Assembly (NCBI RefSeq): GCF_003730135.1
Contig: NZ_RJVO01000006.1
Span: forward strand, 124,001-188,000
Direction: 5' to 3'
Source of the DNA: Stagnimonas aquatica
Lineage (GTDB): Bacteria; Pseudomonadota; Gammaproteobacteria; Nevskiales; Nevskiaceae
DNA: 64,000 bases
The notes under the pieces are model-generated. The model ran no database searches, was not told the origin of the DNA, and worked only from the letters and a program-made list of their open reading frames with translations. A program made the position numbers and the translations under genes. Position 1 is the stretch's first letter. Every line of letters begins with the position of its first letter. This document shows, one piece after another, positions 55,545-64,000 of the stretch.

Positions 55545-58241
55545 GTGAGCGAAGTCCCGCGCCCCGATCCCGATGCCCTGCTGGCCGAAGCCCAGAAGGA
55601 ATCGCGCGGCAAGCTGAAGATCTTCCTGGGCATGGCCCCGGGCGTCGGCAAGACCTACGAGATGCTCAGCGCCGGCCGCAAGAAGCAGGCCGACGGCATC
55701 GACGTGGTGGTGGGCGTGGTGGAGACCCACGGCCGCCGGGAAACCCAGGCGCTGACCGAGGGTCTGGAACTGCTGCCGCGACGCCAGCAGGCCTACCAGG
55801 GCCGGGTGCTGGAGGAGTTCGACCTCGACGCCATGCTGCGTCGCCGGCCGCAGCTCGCGCTGGTCGATGAACTCGCGCACAGCAATGCGCCGGGCTCGCG
55901 CCACCCCAAGCGCTGGCAGGATGTCGAGGAGCTGCTCGATGCCGGCATCGACGTCTACACCGCGCTCAACGTGCAGCACATCGAGAGCCTCAACGACGTG
56001 GTGGCGCAGATCACCCGCGTGCGGGTGCGTGAGACGGTGCCCGACGCGGTGCTCGACGCCGCCGACGAGATCGAGCTGATGGACCTCACCCCGGCGGCGC
56101 TGATCGAGCGTCTGCGCGAGGGCAAGGTCTACGCCGGTGACGCCGGCGAGCGGGCGCTGGCCGGCTACTTCACGCCCGCCAACCTCACCGCCCTGCGCGA
56201 GCTGTCGCTGCGCCGCACCGCCGAACGGGTCGAGGATCAGCTCCAGCAGCACCGCCTGCGCCAGGGCGTGCGCGACATCTGGGCCGCTGGCGAGAACGTG
56301 CTGGTGTGCATCAGCGAGTCGCCATTCTCGGAATCGCTGGTACGCGCCGGCCGCCGGCTGGCCGACCGCTACAACGCACCCTGGACCGTGCTCTACCTGG
56401 AAACCGAGCGCAGCCGCCGGCTCGGCGAGAAGGCCCGCGACCGGGTCGCCGCCACCCTGCGTCTTGCCGAGGAGCTGGGCGCCGAGACGCGCATCCTGCC
56501 CGGCCGCTTCGACCTCGCCGCCGACCTGCTCGCCTACGCGCGGGAGCACAACTTCACCCAGTTGATGGTCGCCAAGTCGCGGCGCTCGCGCTGGTTTGAA
56601 TGGCGGCACGGCTCGGTGGTGGACAAGCTGGTGCGCGAGGCCAGTGGACTCACCGTGCAGGTACTGACCGAGCGCGACGAGCAACCGCCACCGGAGCCGC
56701 TGATCCCGCTGCCTTTCGAGCTGGGGCCGCGCCGCGCCTACGCCTACAGCCTCAGCGCGCTGCTGGCGGTGACCGTGGTCGGCTACTTCGTCGATCAGCT
56801 GATCGACATCCCCAACATCTCGCTGGCCTACCTGCCGGTGATCCTGCTCACCGCCACCCGCTACGGCCTGACGCCGGCGCTGATCACCGCCTTCCTGTCG
56901 ACCCTGGCCTACAACTTCAGCTTCACCGAGCCGGTGTTCACCTTCCACGTGGCAACGCCGGAGAACGTGGTGGCCCTGGGCTTCTTCGGCGCCATCGCGG
57001 TGATCGCCAGCCGGCTTACCGTGCGCCTGCGCGAGCAGACCCTGCTGGCGCGAGAGCAGGCCGACGCCACCGCCTCGCTGCTGGCCTTCGCGCGGCGCAT
57101 GGCCGGCCTGCGCAAGCTCGACGAACTGCTCGGCAATACCGCCCTGCAACTGCGCAACCTGCTGCGCGTGCAGGCGGTGCTGCTGACGCCCGACGAACGC
57201 GGCCAGCTCCGGCTCAGTGCCGCCGCCCCCAGCGGCGCCAGCCTCAACGAGGCCGATATCGCCGCCGCGCAATGGGCCTATGAGAAAAACCAGGTGACCG
57301 GGCGCGGCTCCGACACCCTGCACGGCGCGCGCCGGCTGTTCGTGCCGGTCCGCACTCCCAACGGCGTGGTGGCGGTGGCCGGCGTCAGCGGCGACGACGC
57401 GGACTTCGTGCTGGCGCCGCCGCAGCGGCGGCTGCTGGAGTCGATCTGCGACCTCGCTGCCATCGGCGTCGAGCGCGTGCGCCTGGCCAAGGATGTCGAT
57501 CAGGCCAAGACCCAGGCCGAGACCGAGCGCCTGCGTTCGGCGATGCTCACCGCCGTCAGCCACGACCTGCGCACGCCGCTGGCCGGCATCCTCGGCGCGC
57601 TCTCCAGCGTGCGCGCCTACGGCGAGCAGATGCCGCCCGGCGAGCGCGAAGGCCTGCTCGCCGACGCCGAGGAGGAAACCCGGCGGCTGGCGCGCTTCGT
57701 CGGCAATCTGCTCGACCTCACCCGGCTGGATGCCGGCGCGCTGACCCCGCGTACCGAGCCGGTGCGGCTCGCCGAGGCGGTGCGCGAGGTGCTGCGGCAG
57801 ATGCAGTCGGCGCTGGCCCGCCACCGGCTGAGCGTGAAGGTGCCGGACAGCCTGCCGCCCCTGCGCCTGGACCCGTCCCTGCTCGAACACGTGCTCAGCA
57901 ACCTGCTCGACAACGCCGCCAAGTACACGCCGGAGGGCAGCGAGATCGAGCTGGTGGCCGAGCAGCACCGCTTCAGCATCAGCCTGCAGGTGCGCGACCG
58001 TGGGCCGGGCATCCCCGAGGACGAGCTGGGCAAGATCTTTGACCTGTTCCACCGCGTGCGTCAGGGCGACCGCAACCGCGCCGGCACCGGCCTGGGCCTG
58101 GCGATCAGCCGTGGCTTCGCGCAGGCGATGGGCGCCGAAGTACGCGCCCGCAACCGCGACGACGGCGGCGCGGTGTTCGAGGTGGACTTCCCCTCGCGGC
58201 TGATCGTCGAACGCGGCGCCGAGGAAGTGATCGGCCCATGA
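55545..58241 (+). CDS. kdpD: Osmosensitive K+ channel sensor histidine kinase
   Basis: 898 residues, full length. N-terminal KdpD domain with Walker A GMAPGVGKT (29-37) and 'ALVDELAHSNAPGSRHPKRWQDVEELL', universal-stress-like domain, four close transmembrane helices (~395-490), GAF-like domain, HisKA with phospho-accepting His673 in AVSHDLRTPLAG, and HATPase with NLLDNAAKYTP and GTGLGLAISRG. Senses low potassium and controls KdpE. GTG start four bases after the CNNM gene stop. Confidence 0.96.
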   Translation: MSEVPRPDPDALLAEAQKESRGKLKIFLGMAPGVGKTYEMLSAGRKKQADGIDVVVGVVETHGRRETQALTEGLELLPRRQQAYQGRVLEEFDLDAMLRRRPQLALVDELAHSNAPGSRHPKRWQDVEELLDAGIDVYTALNVQHIESLNDVVAQITRVRVRETVPDAVLDAADEIELMDLTPAALIERLREGKVYAGDAGERALAGYFTPANLTALRELSLRRTAERVEDQLQQHRLRQGVRDIWAAGENVLVCISESPFSESLVRAGRRLADRYNAPWTVLYLETERSRRLGEKARDRVAATLRLAEELGAETRILPGRFDLAADLLAYAREHNFTQLMVAKSRRSRWFEWRHGSVVDKLVREASGLTVQVLTERDEQPPPEPLIPLPFELGPRRAYAYSLSALLAVTVVGYFVDQLIDIPNISLAYLPVILLTATRYGLTPALITAFLSTLAYNFSFTEPVFTFHVATPENVVALGFFGAIAVIASRLTVRLREQTLLAREQADATASLLAFARRMAGLRKLDELLGNTALQLRNLLRVQAVLLTPDERGQLRLSAAAPSGASLNEADIAAAQWAYEKNQVTGRGSDTLHGARRLFVPVRTPNGVVAVAGVSGDDADFVLAPPQRRLLESICDLAAIGVERVRLAKDVDQAKTQAETERLRSAMLTAVSHDLRTPLAGILGALSSVRAYGEQMPPGEREGLLADAEEETRRLARFVGNLLDLTRLDAGALTPRTEPVRLAEAVREVLRQMQSALARHRLSVKVPDSLPPLRLDPSLLEHVLSNLLDNAAKYTPEGSEIELVAEQHRFSISLQVRDRGPGIPEDELGKIFDLFHRVRQGDRNRAGTGLGLAISRGFAQAMGAEVRARNRDDGGAVFEVDFPSRLIVERGAEEVIGP

Positions 58242-58257
58242 GCCGAGCGCTGGCGGC

Positions 58258-58953
58258 ATGAGCGCCCCGAGCCGGCTGGCGCTGATCGTCGAGGACGAGC
58301 CGGCGATCCGCCGCTTTCTGCGCGCCACTCTCGCCGCCAACGGCTACGAGGTACTGGAAGCCGCCACCGCCCACGCCGGCCTGACGCTGGCGCGCGGCGA
58401 AAAGCCCGATGTCCTGATCCTCGATCTCGGCCTGCCCGACCGCGACGGCCTGGAGCTGCTGCGCGAGCTGCGCAGCGAGAGCGAGGTCCCGGTACTGGTG
58501 CTCTCCGCCCGCGACAGCGAGGCCGCCAAGGTCGCAGCCCTGGACCTGGGCGCCGACGACTACGTGACCAAGCCCTTCGGCGCCGAGGAACTGATGGCGC
58601 GCCTGCGCGTCGCCCTGCGCCACCGCCTGCGCAGCGGCGGCGAGGCCCCGCGCTACGAGCACGACGGCCTGGTGGTGGACGTGCTGCGCCGGCAGGTGAG
58701 CCTGCGCGGCGAGCCGCTGCACCTCTCGCCCAAGGAATACCGCCTGCTGGAACTGCTGGCCCGTCACGCCGGCAAGGTGCTCACCCACCGCTACCTGCTG
58801 GAGCAGCTCTGGCCCGAGGGCGGCGAGGCCGACGCCCAGTACCTGCGCGTCTACGTGCGGCAACTGCGCCAGAAACTCGGCGACCCCGCCGAGACACCGC
58901 ACTGGCTGCTCACCGAAGCCGGGGTGGGCTATCGCTTGCTGGCGCCGGCTTGA
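58258..58953 (+). CDS. kdpE: KDP operon response regulator
   Basis: OmpR-type regulator of 231 residues: receiver domain with phosphorylated Asp56 (LILDLGLPDRDG) and Lys in DYVTKPFG, then a winged-helix C-terminal domain (LHLSPKEYRLLELLARHAGKVL, 'YLRVYVRQLRQKLGDP'). Partner of KdpD, 16 bases downstream of it. The T-rich site at 49357 is its probable target. Confidence 0.96.
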   Translation: MSAPSRLALIVEDEPAIRRFLRATLAANGYEVLEAATAHAGLTLARGEKPDVLILDLGLPDRDGLELLRELRSESEVPVLVLSARDSEAAKVAALDLGADDYVTKPFGAEELMARLRVALRHRLRSGGEAPRYEHDGLVVDVLRRQVSLRGEPLHLSPKEYRLLELLARHAGKVLTHRYLLEQLWPEGGEADAQYLRVYVRQLRQKLGDPAETPHWLLTEAGVGYRLLAPA

Positions 58954-59014
58954 GGGCCTGCTGGCCGCGCATTCGCGTACGGATGGCGGCAAATCCAGAT
59001 AAATCGGCACCGTT

Positions 59015-59045
59015 CGCTGGTATTGCCCACCAGCGCCCCTATAGG
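59015..59045 (+). promoter_or_regulatory. Promoter-operator of the K+/H+ antiporter gene
   Basis: CGCTGGT (59015-59021) and ACCAGCG (59029-59035) form a perfect 7-bp inverted repeat over the -35 position of a TATAGG -10 (59040-59045). Predicted transcription would begin about two bases before the ATG at 59054, where no ribosome-binding site exists, suggesting a leaderless message. Confidence 0.45.
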
Positions 59046-59053
59046 CTCAGTGC

Positions 59054-60787
59054 ATGGACACCATCAACGCCCTGATCCTCGCCATCGGCTTTCTGGGAGC
59101 CCTGGGAATCGTCGCCACCATCGTCGCGCCGCGCCTGGGGGTGCCGATCCTGTTCGTGTTCCTGGTGGTGGGCATGCTCGCCGGGGAGGACGGGCCGGGC
59201 GGCATCCATTTCAGCAACTTCTGGTTCGCCAACTTCGCCGGCTCGATGGCGCTGGCGGTGATCCTGTTCGACGGTGGACTGAAGACCGACAGCGGCGACT
59301 TTCGCATCGGCCTGAAGCCGGCCGGCCTGCTCGCCACCGTCGGCGTACTGCTGACCGCCGGCGTGGTCGCGCTGGTGGCGCACTGGCTGCTGCCGCTGAG
59401 CTGGATGGAGGCCTTCCTGCTCGGCGCGGTGGTCAGCTCCACCGACGCGGCGGCGGTGTTCGGCACCCTGCATTCGCAGCGGGTCGGCCTCAACCACCGC
59501 CTGCGCTCGGTGCTGGAGATCGAGTCCGGCGCCAACGATCCGATGGCGGTGCTGCTGACCATCGGCCTGGTCGAGGCGCTGTCCGCCGAGGGCGGCATGA
59601 GCGCCAGCCATGCCCTGATGTTCTTCGTGGTGCAGCTGGGCGGCGGCGCGCTGATCGGCTGGGGCGGCGGCCGGCTGCTGAGCTGGACGCTGGGCCGCCT
59701 GCGTCTGCCCGACCCGCTCTATCCGCTGCTGGCCTTCTTCGGCGCCCTGCTGATCTTCGGCCTGGCGGCCAGCGTCGAGGCCAGCGGCTTTCTCGCCACC
59801 TATCTGGCCGGCATCACCCTGGCGCGCCAGCGGCCACCGGCGATGCGCGACGTGCTGCGCTTTCACGACGGCATCGCCTGGATGGCGCAGGTGGGCCTGT
59901 TCCTGATCCTCGGCCTGTTGGCGACGCCGCACGAGCTGCCGGCCCTGCTCTGGCCGGCGCTGGGCGTGGGCGCGGCGCTGATCTTCCTGGCCCGGCCGCT
60001 GGCGGTGGCGCTGTGCCTGTGGCCGCTGCGCTTCCCCTGGCGCGAGCAGGCCTTCATCGCCTGGGTCGGCCTGCGTGGCGGCGTGCCGATCGTGCTCGCC
60101 ACCTATCCGCTGCTGGCGGAGCTACCGGCGGCGCGAGTGATCTTCGACGTGGCGTTCTTCCTGGTGCTGATGTCGCTGCTCTTGCAGGGCTCGACCGTGG
60201 CCTGGGCGGCGCGGCAGTTGAACCTGCTGATGCCGCAGGTACGCACCCGCGTGCATCGGGCGGAGTTCGACCTGCCCGGCCAGAGCGGCTGGGAGATCTT
60301 GAGCTACCGCGTCGCCAAGGGCAGCCAGCCGGTGGGCCGCACGGTCAAGCAACTGGGCCTGCCGGACGCCTCGCGGGTGGTCTGCGTGATCCGCGATGGC
60401 CGTCTGCTGCCCTACGCGCAATGGGGCCGGCTGAACGCCGGTGACCGCATCTCGCTGCTGGCCCGGCCGGAGGAACTGCCCGCCCTGGACGCTCTGTTCG
60501 AGCGCGCCAAGAGCGCCGATCTGAAGCTGCGCGACGCCTACCTGGGCCTGTTCCACCTCTCGCCGGAGGCCGGCACCGCCGAGGTCTTGCAGGCCTACGG
60601 CGCCCAGCCGCCGGCCGGCGTCGAGCAGGAAACGCTCAAACAGACCCTGCGCCGCCTGCTGCCGCAGCCGGTGGAAGGCGACCGGGTGCGGCTGGCCGGG
60701 GTCGAGCTGACCGTGCGGCGGCTGGAGGAAGGCCGCATCGCCGAAGTCGGCCTGCGGCTGCCGAAGGCGGAACCCGAGGAGCACTAG
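59054..60787 (+). CDS. K+/H+ antiporter, CPA1 family (NhaP2/CvrA type)
   Basis: 577 residues. Twelve or so membrane helices with the ion-binding stretch 'SSTDAAAVFGTLHSQRVGLNHRLRSVLEIESGANDPMAVLL', then a cytoplasmic RCK_C (TrkA_C) domain at ~390-480 ('VGRTVKQLGLPDASRVVCVIRDGRLLPYAQ') and a transporter-associated C-terminal domain. NhaP2 proteins expel potassium in exchange for protons. Placement directly after the Kdp uptake genes puts influx and efflux control together. Confidence 0.92.
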   Translation: MDTINALILAIGFLGALGIVATIVAPRLGVPILFVFLVVGMLAGEDGPGGIHFSNFWFANFAGSMALAVILFDGGLKTDSGDFRIGLKPAGLLATVGVLLTAGVVALVAHWLLPLSWMEAFLLGAVVSSTDAAAVFGTLHSQRVGLNHRLRSVLEIESGANDPMAVLLTIGLVEALSAEGGMSASHALMFFVVQLGGGALIGWGGGRLLSWTLGRLRLPDPLYPLLAFFGALLIFGLAASVEASGFLATYLAGITLARQRPPAMRDVLRFHDGIAWMAQVGLFLILGLLATPHELPALLWPALGVGAALIFLARPLAVALCLWPLRFPWREQAFIAWVGLRGGVPIVLATYPLLAELPAARVIFDVAFFLVLMSLLLQGSTVAWAARQLNLLMPQVRTRVHRAEFDLPGQSGWEILSYRVAKGSQPVGRTVKQLGLPDASRVVCVIRDGRLLPYAQWGRLNAGDRISLLARPEELPALDALFERAKSADLKLRDAYLGLFHLSPEAGTAEVLQAYGAQPPAGVEQETLKQTLRRLLPQPVEGDRVRLAGVELTVRRLEEGRIAEVGLRLPKAEPEEH

Positions 60788-60862
60788 CCCGAGGGCCAGC
60801 CCGGTTCGGTTCTTGCCTCACAATCGGCGCCGGAGCCGTAGACGTTCACCCACCAGACCGCC

Positions 60863-63800
60863 ATGTCCATCCACGCCGCGATCCACCACGTCACCCACTA
60901 CCGCTACGACAAGCCGGTCACCCTGTCGCCGCAGGTGATCCGCCTGCGGCCGGCACCGCATTCGCGCACGCCGGTGCTGAGCTATGCGCTGAAGATCGAC
61001 CCCGATCCGCACTTCCTCAACTGGCAGCAGGACGCCTTCGGCAACTGGCTGGCGCGGGTGGTGTTTCCGGAAACCGTGCGCGAATTCAAGGTGACCGTCG
61101 ATTGCGTCGCCGATCTCGCGGTCTACAACCCCTTCGACTTCTTCGTCGAGGACTACGCCGAGCACTATCCCTTCGTCTACAAGCCGGAGCTGCTGGACGA
61201 CCTGCGGCCCTATCTGCGCAAGGACGCGGGCGGACCGAAGTTCGCGGCACTGCTGGCGCAGATCCCGCGCGAGAAGATGCGCATGGTCGACTTCCTGGTC
61301 GCCCTCAACAGCCGCCTGCAGCACGACATCGGCTATCTGATCCGCATGGAGCCGGGCGTGCAGACGCCGGAGGAAACCCTGACCAAGGCCAGCGGCTCCT
61401 GCCGCGACTCGGCCTGGCTGCTGGTGCAGTTGCTGCGCCACCTGGGCTACGCGGCGCGCTTCGTGTCCGGCTATCTGATCCAGCTCACCCCGGACCTGAA
61501 GTCGCTGGACGGCCCCAGCGGCACCGAGGTGGACTTCACCGACCTGCACGCCTGGTGCGAGGTCTACCTGCCGGGCGCCGGCTGGATCGGCCTGGACCCG
61601 ACCTCCGGCCTGTTCGCCGGCGAGGGCCACATCCCGCTCTGCGCCACGCCCGAACCCAGCTCGGCGGCGCCGATCACCGGCACCATGAGCGCGGCCGGCA
61701 AGATCAAGGACGAGTTCCACCACGAGATGACGGTGTCGCGGCTGCGCGAGACGCCGCGCATCACCAAGCCCTACACCGAGGCGCAGTGGCGCGACATCCA
61801 GCAACTCGGCCATCTCGTCGATGCCCGGCTCAATGCCGGCGACGTGCGCCTGACCATGGGCGGCGAGCCCACCTTCATCAGCATCGACGACTTCCAGGCG
61901 GCGGAATGGAACACCGCCGCCGTCGGCCCGACCAAGCAGAAGCTGGCCAATGATCTGCTGCTGCGGCTGCGCGACAAGTTCGCGCCCGGCGCCCTGCTCA
62001 CCCACGGCCAGGGCAAGTGGTATCCCGGCGAGCAACTGCCGCGCTGGGCCTATGCCATGTACTGGCGCAAGGACCAGGAGCCGATCCTGCGCGCCGGGGT
62101 GATCGAGGGCACGGTGGCGGCCTACGAGATGCCGGCGCCGACCGCCGACACCAGCAAGACCCACGCGGACCGGGTGAAGAGCGCCGGCCGCTTGATGCGC
62201 GGCATCGCCGCGCGCATCGGCGTCAATCCCGACAACGCCCTGCCCGCCTACGAAGACGCCTTCTACTACCTGCACCGAGAGCGGCAGTTGCCGCCCAATG
62301 TCAGCACGCTCGACTCGAAGCTCAAGGACCAGGAGGAGCGTGCGCGCCTGGCGCTGGTGTTCGAGCGCGGGCTGGATGTCCCGCGCGGCTATGTGCTGCC
62401 GGTGCAGCGCTGGCAGTCGCGCGCCTGGGTCAGCGAGCAGTGGAAGCCGCGCACCGGCCGCCTGCAACTGATGCCCGGCGACTCGCCGGTGGGCTTCCGC
62501 CTGCCGCTGGAGTCGCTGCCGCACATCCCGGCGCAGGACTACCCCTACCTGCACGAGGCCGATCCCTTCGCGATCCGCAACGCCCTGCCGCGCCGCTTCA
62601 ACCAGCCCTTCCTGCAACTGCCGCAGGTGGAGCAGGAGCAGCGCCGCAGCAAGCAGCGCCTGCTCACCGACGAGCTGCTCGCGGCCAAGCGCGAGAGCGA
62701 GTACCTGGAAGGCACGGTACGCACCGCGATGGCGGTGGAGCCGCGCGGCGATCACCTCTACGTGTTCATGCCGCCCACCGCCAATGCCGACGACTATCTG
62801 GAGCTGATCGCGGTGGTCGAGGACACCGCCGCCGAGCTGCAACTGCCGGTGCGCATCGAGGGCTATCCGCCGCCCAACGACCCGCGCCTGGAAGTGCTCA
62901 AGATCACTCCCGACCCGGGCGTGATCGAGGTCAACGTGCAGCCGGCCGGCTCCTGGCGCGAGCTCAACCACATCGTCAACACCGTCTACGAGGAAGCACG
63001 GCTGGCGCGGCTCACGGCCGAGAAGTTCCTGGTCGATGGCCGCAGCGTCGGCTCCGGCGGCGGTGCCCACATCGTGGTCGGTGGCGCCACCGCCGCCGAC
63101 TCGCCCTTCCTGCGCCGGCCGGACATGCTCGGCAGCCTGGTGCGCTACTGGCAGAACCACCCGGCGCTCAGCTACTTCTTCTCGGGCCTGTTCATCGGCC
63201 CCACCTCGCAGCATCCGCGCGTCGACGAGGCGCGCGACGCCAATCTCTACGAGCTGGAGATCGCGCTGGCGCAACTGCCCAAGAAGGGCGCGCAGGTGCC
63301 GCTGTGGCTGGTGGACCGAATCCTCCGCCACCTGCTCACCGACCTCACCGGCAACACCCACCGCAGCGAGATCTGCATCGACAAGCTGTACTCGCCGGAC
63401 AGCAGCACCGGCCGGCTCGGCCTGGTCGAGTTCCGCGGCTTCGAGATGCCGCCGCACCTGCGCATGAACCTCGCCCAGCAACTGCTGCTGCGGGCCTTGA
63501 TCGCGCATTTCTGGGAGCAGCCCTACGAGGGCGAGCTGGTGCGCTGGGGCACCAGCCTGCACGACCGCTTCCTGCTGCCGCACTTCCTCTGGGCCGACCT
63601 CAAGAGCGTGCTCGCCGACCTGCGGCGCGCCGGCTTCGGCTTCGAGGATGCCTGGTTCGCGCCGCATTTCGAGTTCCGCTTCCCCAGCCACGGCACGGTG
63701 CGCTACGAGGAGGTCGAGATCGAGCTGCGCCACGCCCTGGAATGCTGGAACACGCTGGGCGAGGAGCCGGGTGGCGGCGGCACCGCGCGTTATGTCGATA

Positions 63801-64000
63801 GCTCGGTGGAACGCTTGCAGGTGAAGGTGACCGGGCTGACGCCGGGCCGGCACTTGCTCACCGTCGGTGGCCGGCGCCTGCCGCTGACCCCGACCGGCAC
63901 CCAGGGCGAATACGTCGCCGGCCTGCGCTACCGCGCCTGGCAGCCGGCGAGCTGCCTGCACCCGACCATCGGCGTGCACACGCCGCTGGTGTTCGATCTC
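60863..64000 (+). CDS. Transglutaminase-like/DUF2126 large protein, 3' partial
   Basis: Open from the ATG at 60863 to the window end (1046 residues so far). N-terminal bacterial transglutaminase-like domain ('HHVTHYRYDKPVTLSPQVIRLRP') with the Cys-His-Asp triad in ASGSCRDSAWLL, DLHAWCEVYLPGAGWIGLDPTSG. The rest is DUF2126 ('LTMGGEPTFISIDDFQ', 'GQGKWYPGEQLPRWA', 'SSNGGGAHIVVGGAT'-like segment here SGGGAHIVVGGAT). Such proteins cluster with alpha-E and ATP-grasp genes for an unknown peptide-modifying pathway; those would be expected beyond the right edge. No clear ribosome-binding site. Confidence 0.9.
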   Translation, partial: MSIHAAIHHVTHYRYDKPVTLSPQVIRLRPAPHSRTPVLSYALKIDPDPHFLNWQQDAFGNWLARVVFPETVREFKVTVDCVADLAVYNPFDFFVEDYAEHYPFVYKPELLDDLRPYLRKDAGGPKFAALLAQIPREKMRMVDFLVALNSRLQHDIGYLIRMEPGVQTPEETLTKASGSCRDSAWLLVQLLRHLGYAARFVSGYLIQLTPDLKSLDGPSGTEVDFTDLHAWCEVYLPGAGWIGLDPTSGLFAGEGHIPLCATPEPSSAAPITGTMSAAGKIKDEFHHEMTVSRLRETPRITKPYTEAQWRDIQQLGHLVDARLNAGDVRLTMGGEPTFISIDDFQAAEWNTAAVGPTKQKLANDLLLRLRDKFAPGALLTHGQGKWYPGEQLPRWAYAMYWRKDQEPILRAGVIEGTVAAYEMPAPTADTSKTHADRVKSAGRLMRGIAARIGVNPDNALPAYEDAFYYLHRERQLPPNVSTLDSKLKDQEERARLALVFERGLDVPRGYVLPVQRWQSRAWVSEQWKPRTGRLQLMPGDSPVGFRLPLESLPHIPAQDYPYLHEADPFAIRNALPRRFNQPFLQLPQVEQEQRRSKQRLLTDELLAAKRESEYLEGTVRTAMAVEPRGDHLYVFMPPTANADDYLELIAVVEDTAAELQLPVRIEGYPPPNDPRLEVLKITPDPGVIEVNVQPAGSWRELNHIVNTVYEEARLARLTAEKFLVDGRSVGSGGGAHIVVGGATAADSPFLRRPDMLGSLVRYWQNHPALSYFFSGLFIGPTSQHPRVDEARDANLYELEIALAQLPKKGAQVPLWLVDRILRHLLTDLTGNTHRSEICIDKLYSPDSSTGRLGLVEFRGFEMPPHLRMNLAQQLLLRALIAHFWEQPYEGELVRWGTSLHDRFLLPHFLWADLKSVLADLRRAGFGFEDAWFAPHFEFRFPSHGTVRYEEVEIELRHALECWNTLGEEPGGGGTARYVDSSVERLQVKVTGLTPGRHLLTVGGRRLPLTPTGTQGEYVAGLRYRAWQPASCLHPTIGVHTPLVFDL

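Noticed and set aside
55407-58340. 977-codon open frame opposite kdpD
   Set aside because: It lies fully antisense to an unmistakable kdpD and has a low-complexity composition caused by GC-rich third positions.
60818-63979. 1053-codon open frame on the minus strand at the right end
   Set aside because: It is antisense to the transglutaminase/DUF2126 gene, which has clear catalytic motifs on the plus strand. The minus-strand product matches nothing.

Overview
The window is high-GC bacterial chromosome (roughly 70% G+C by eye) that looks gammaproteobacterial, most likely Lysobacterales/Xanthomonadales. The main reason is gene order. Read on the minus strand from about 26.6 kb to 7.5 kb it carries the ancestral origin-proximal series rsmG, parA, parB, atpIBEFHAGDC, glmU, glmS known from pseudomonads and relatives. 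Supporting traits are an NAD-specific 180-kDa-class glutamate dehydrogenase, a GlyGly-CTERM protease, MipA/OmpV, and a TVP38-oxidoreductase fusion. No rRNA, tRNA, CRISPR array, insertion sequence or prophage was recognised.

Layout. 1-4.2 kb: AI-2E family permease (cut by the window edge), CHAD protein, convergent wax-ester-synthase-like acyltransferase, then an SDR oxidoreductase with an FNR-like box upstream. 4.2-7.5 kb: a visibly lower-GC accessory cassette (SEC-C protein, DUF5677 protein, small XRE regulator) lying against the 3' end of glmS, the position of attTn7. 7.5-27.4 kb: the rsmG/par/atp/glm housekeeping block, interrupted by a pair of small membrane proteins, an intergenic repeat, a wHTH-nucleotidyltransferase/HEPN pair with a tandem palindromic operator, a DUF1800/DUF1501 pair, an SDR gene, and ended by a Bax-inhibitor-1 protein. 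27.4-36.2 kb: outer-membrane MipA, NAD-glutamate dehydrogenase, a small membrane protein, PncC/CinA, leucine-type dehydrogenase, 1-Cys peroxiredoxin. 36.2-44.3 kb: GlyGly-CTERM protease, MATE pump, Panacea-domain protein, TVP38/FAD oxidoreductase fusion, and an ECF sigma/anti-sigma-like/PDZ operon. 44.4-49.3 kb: an unusual CysH-like protein and a complete carbohydrate-type ABC importer (permease, lipoprotein, ATPase, permease). 49.4-60.8 kb: a potassium region: a 27-residue peptide, kdpFABC, a CNNM/CorC-like membrane protein, kdpDE and an NhaP2-type K+/H+ antiporter. 60.9 kb to the end: a very long transglutaminase/DUF2126 protein running off the window.

How the parts work together. The core is growth machinery (ATP synthase, amino-sugar synthesis for peptidoglycan, chromosome partition). 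The right half is potassium homeostasis: high-affinity uptake, its KdpDE sensor, and an efflux antiporter side by side. The best candidates for something undescribed are the low-GC pair at the glmS 3' end and the HEPN/nucleotidyltransferase module translationally coupled to glmU.
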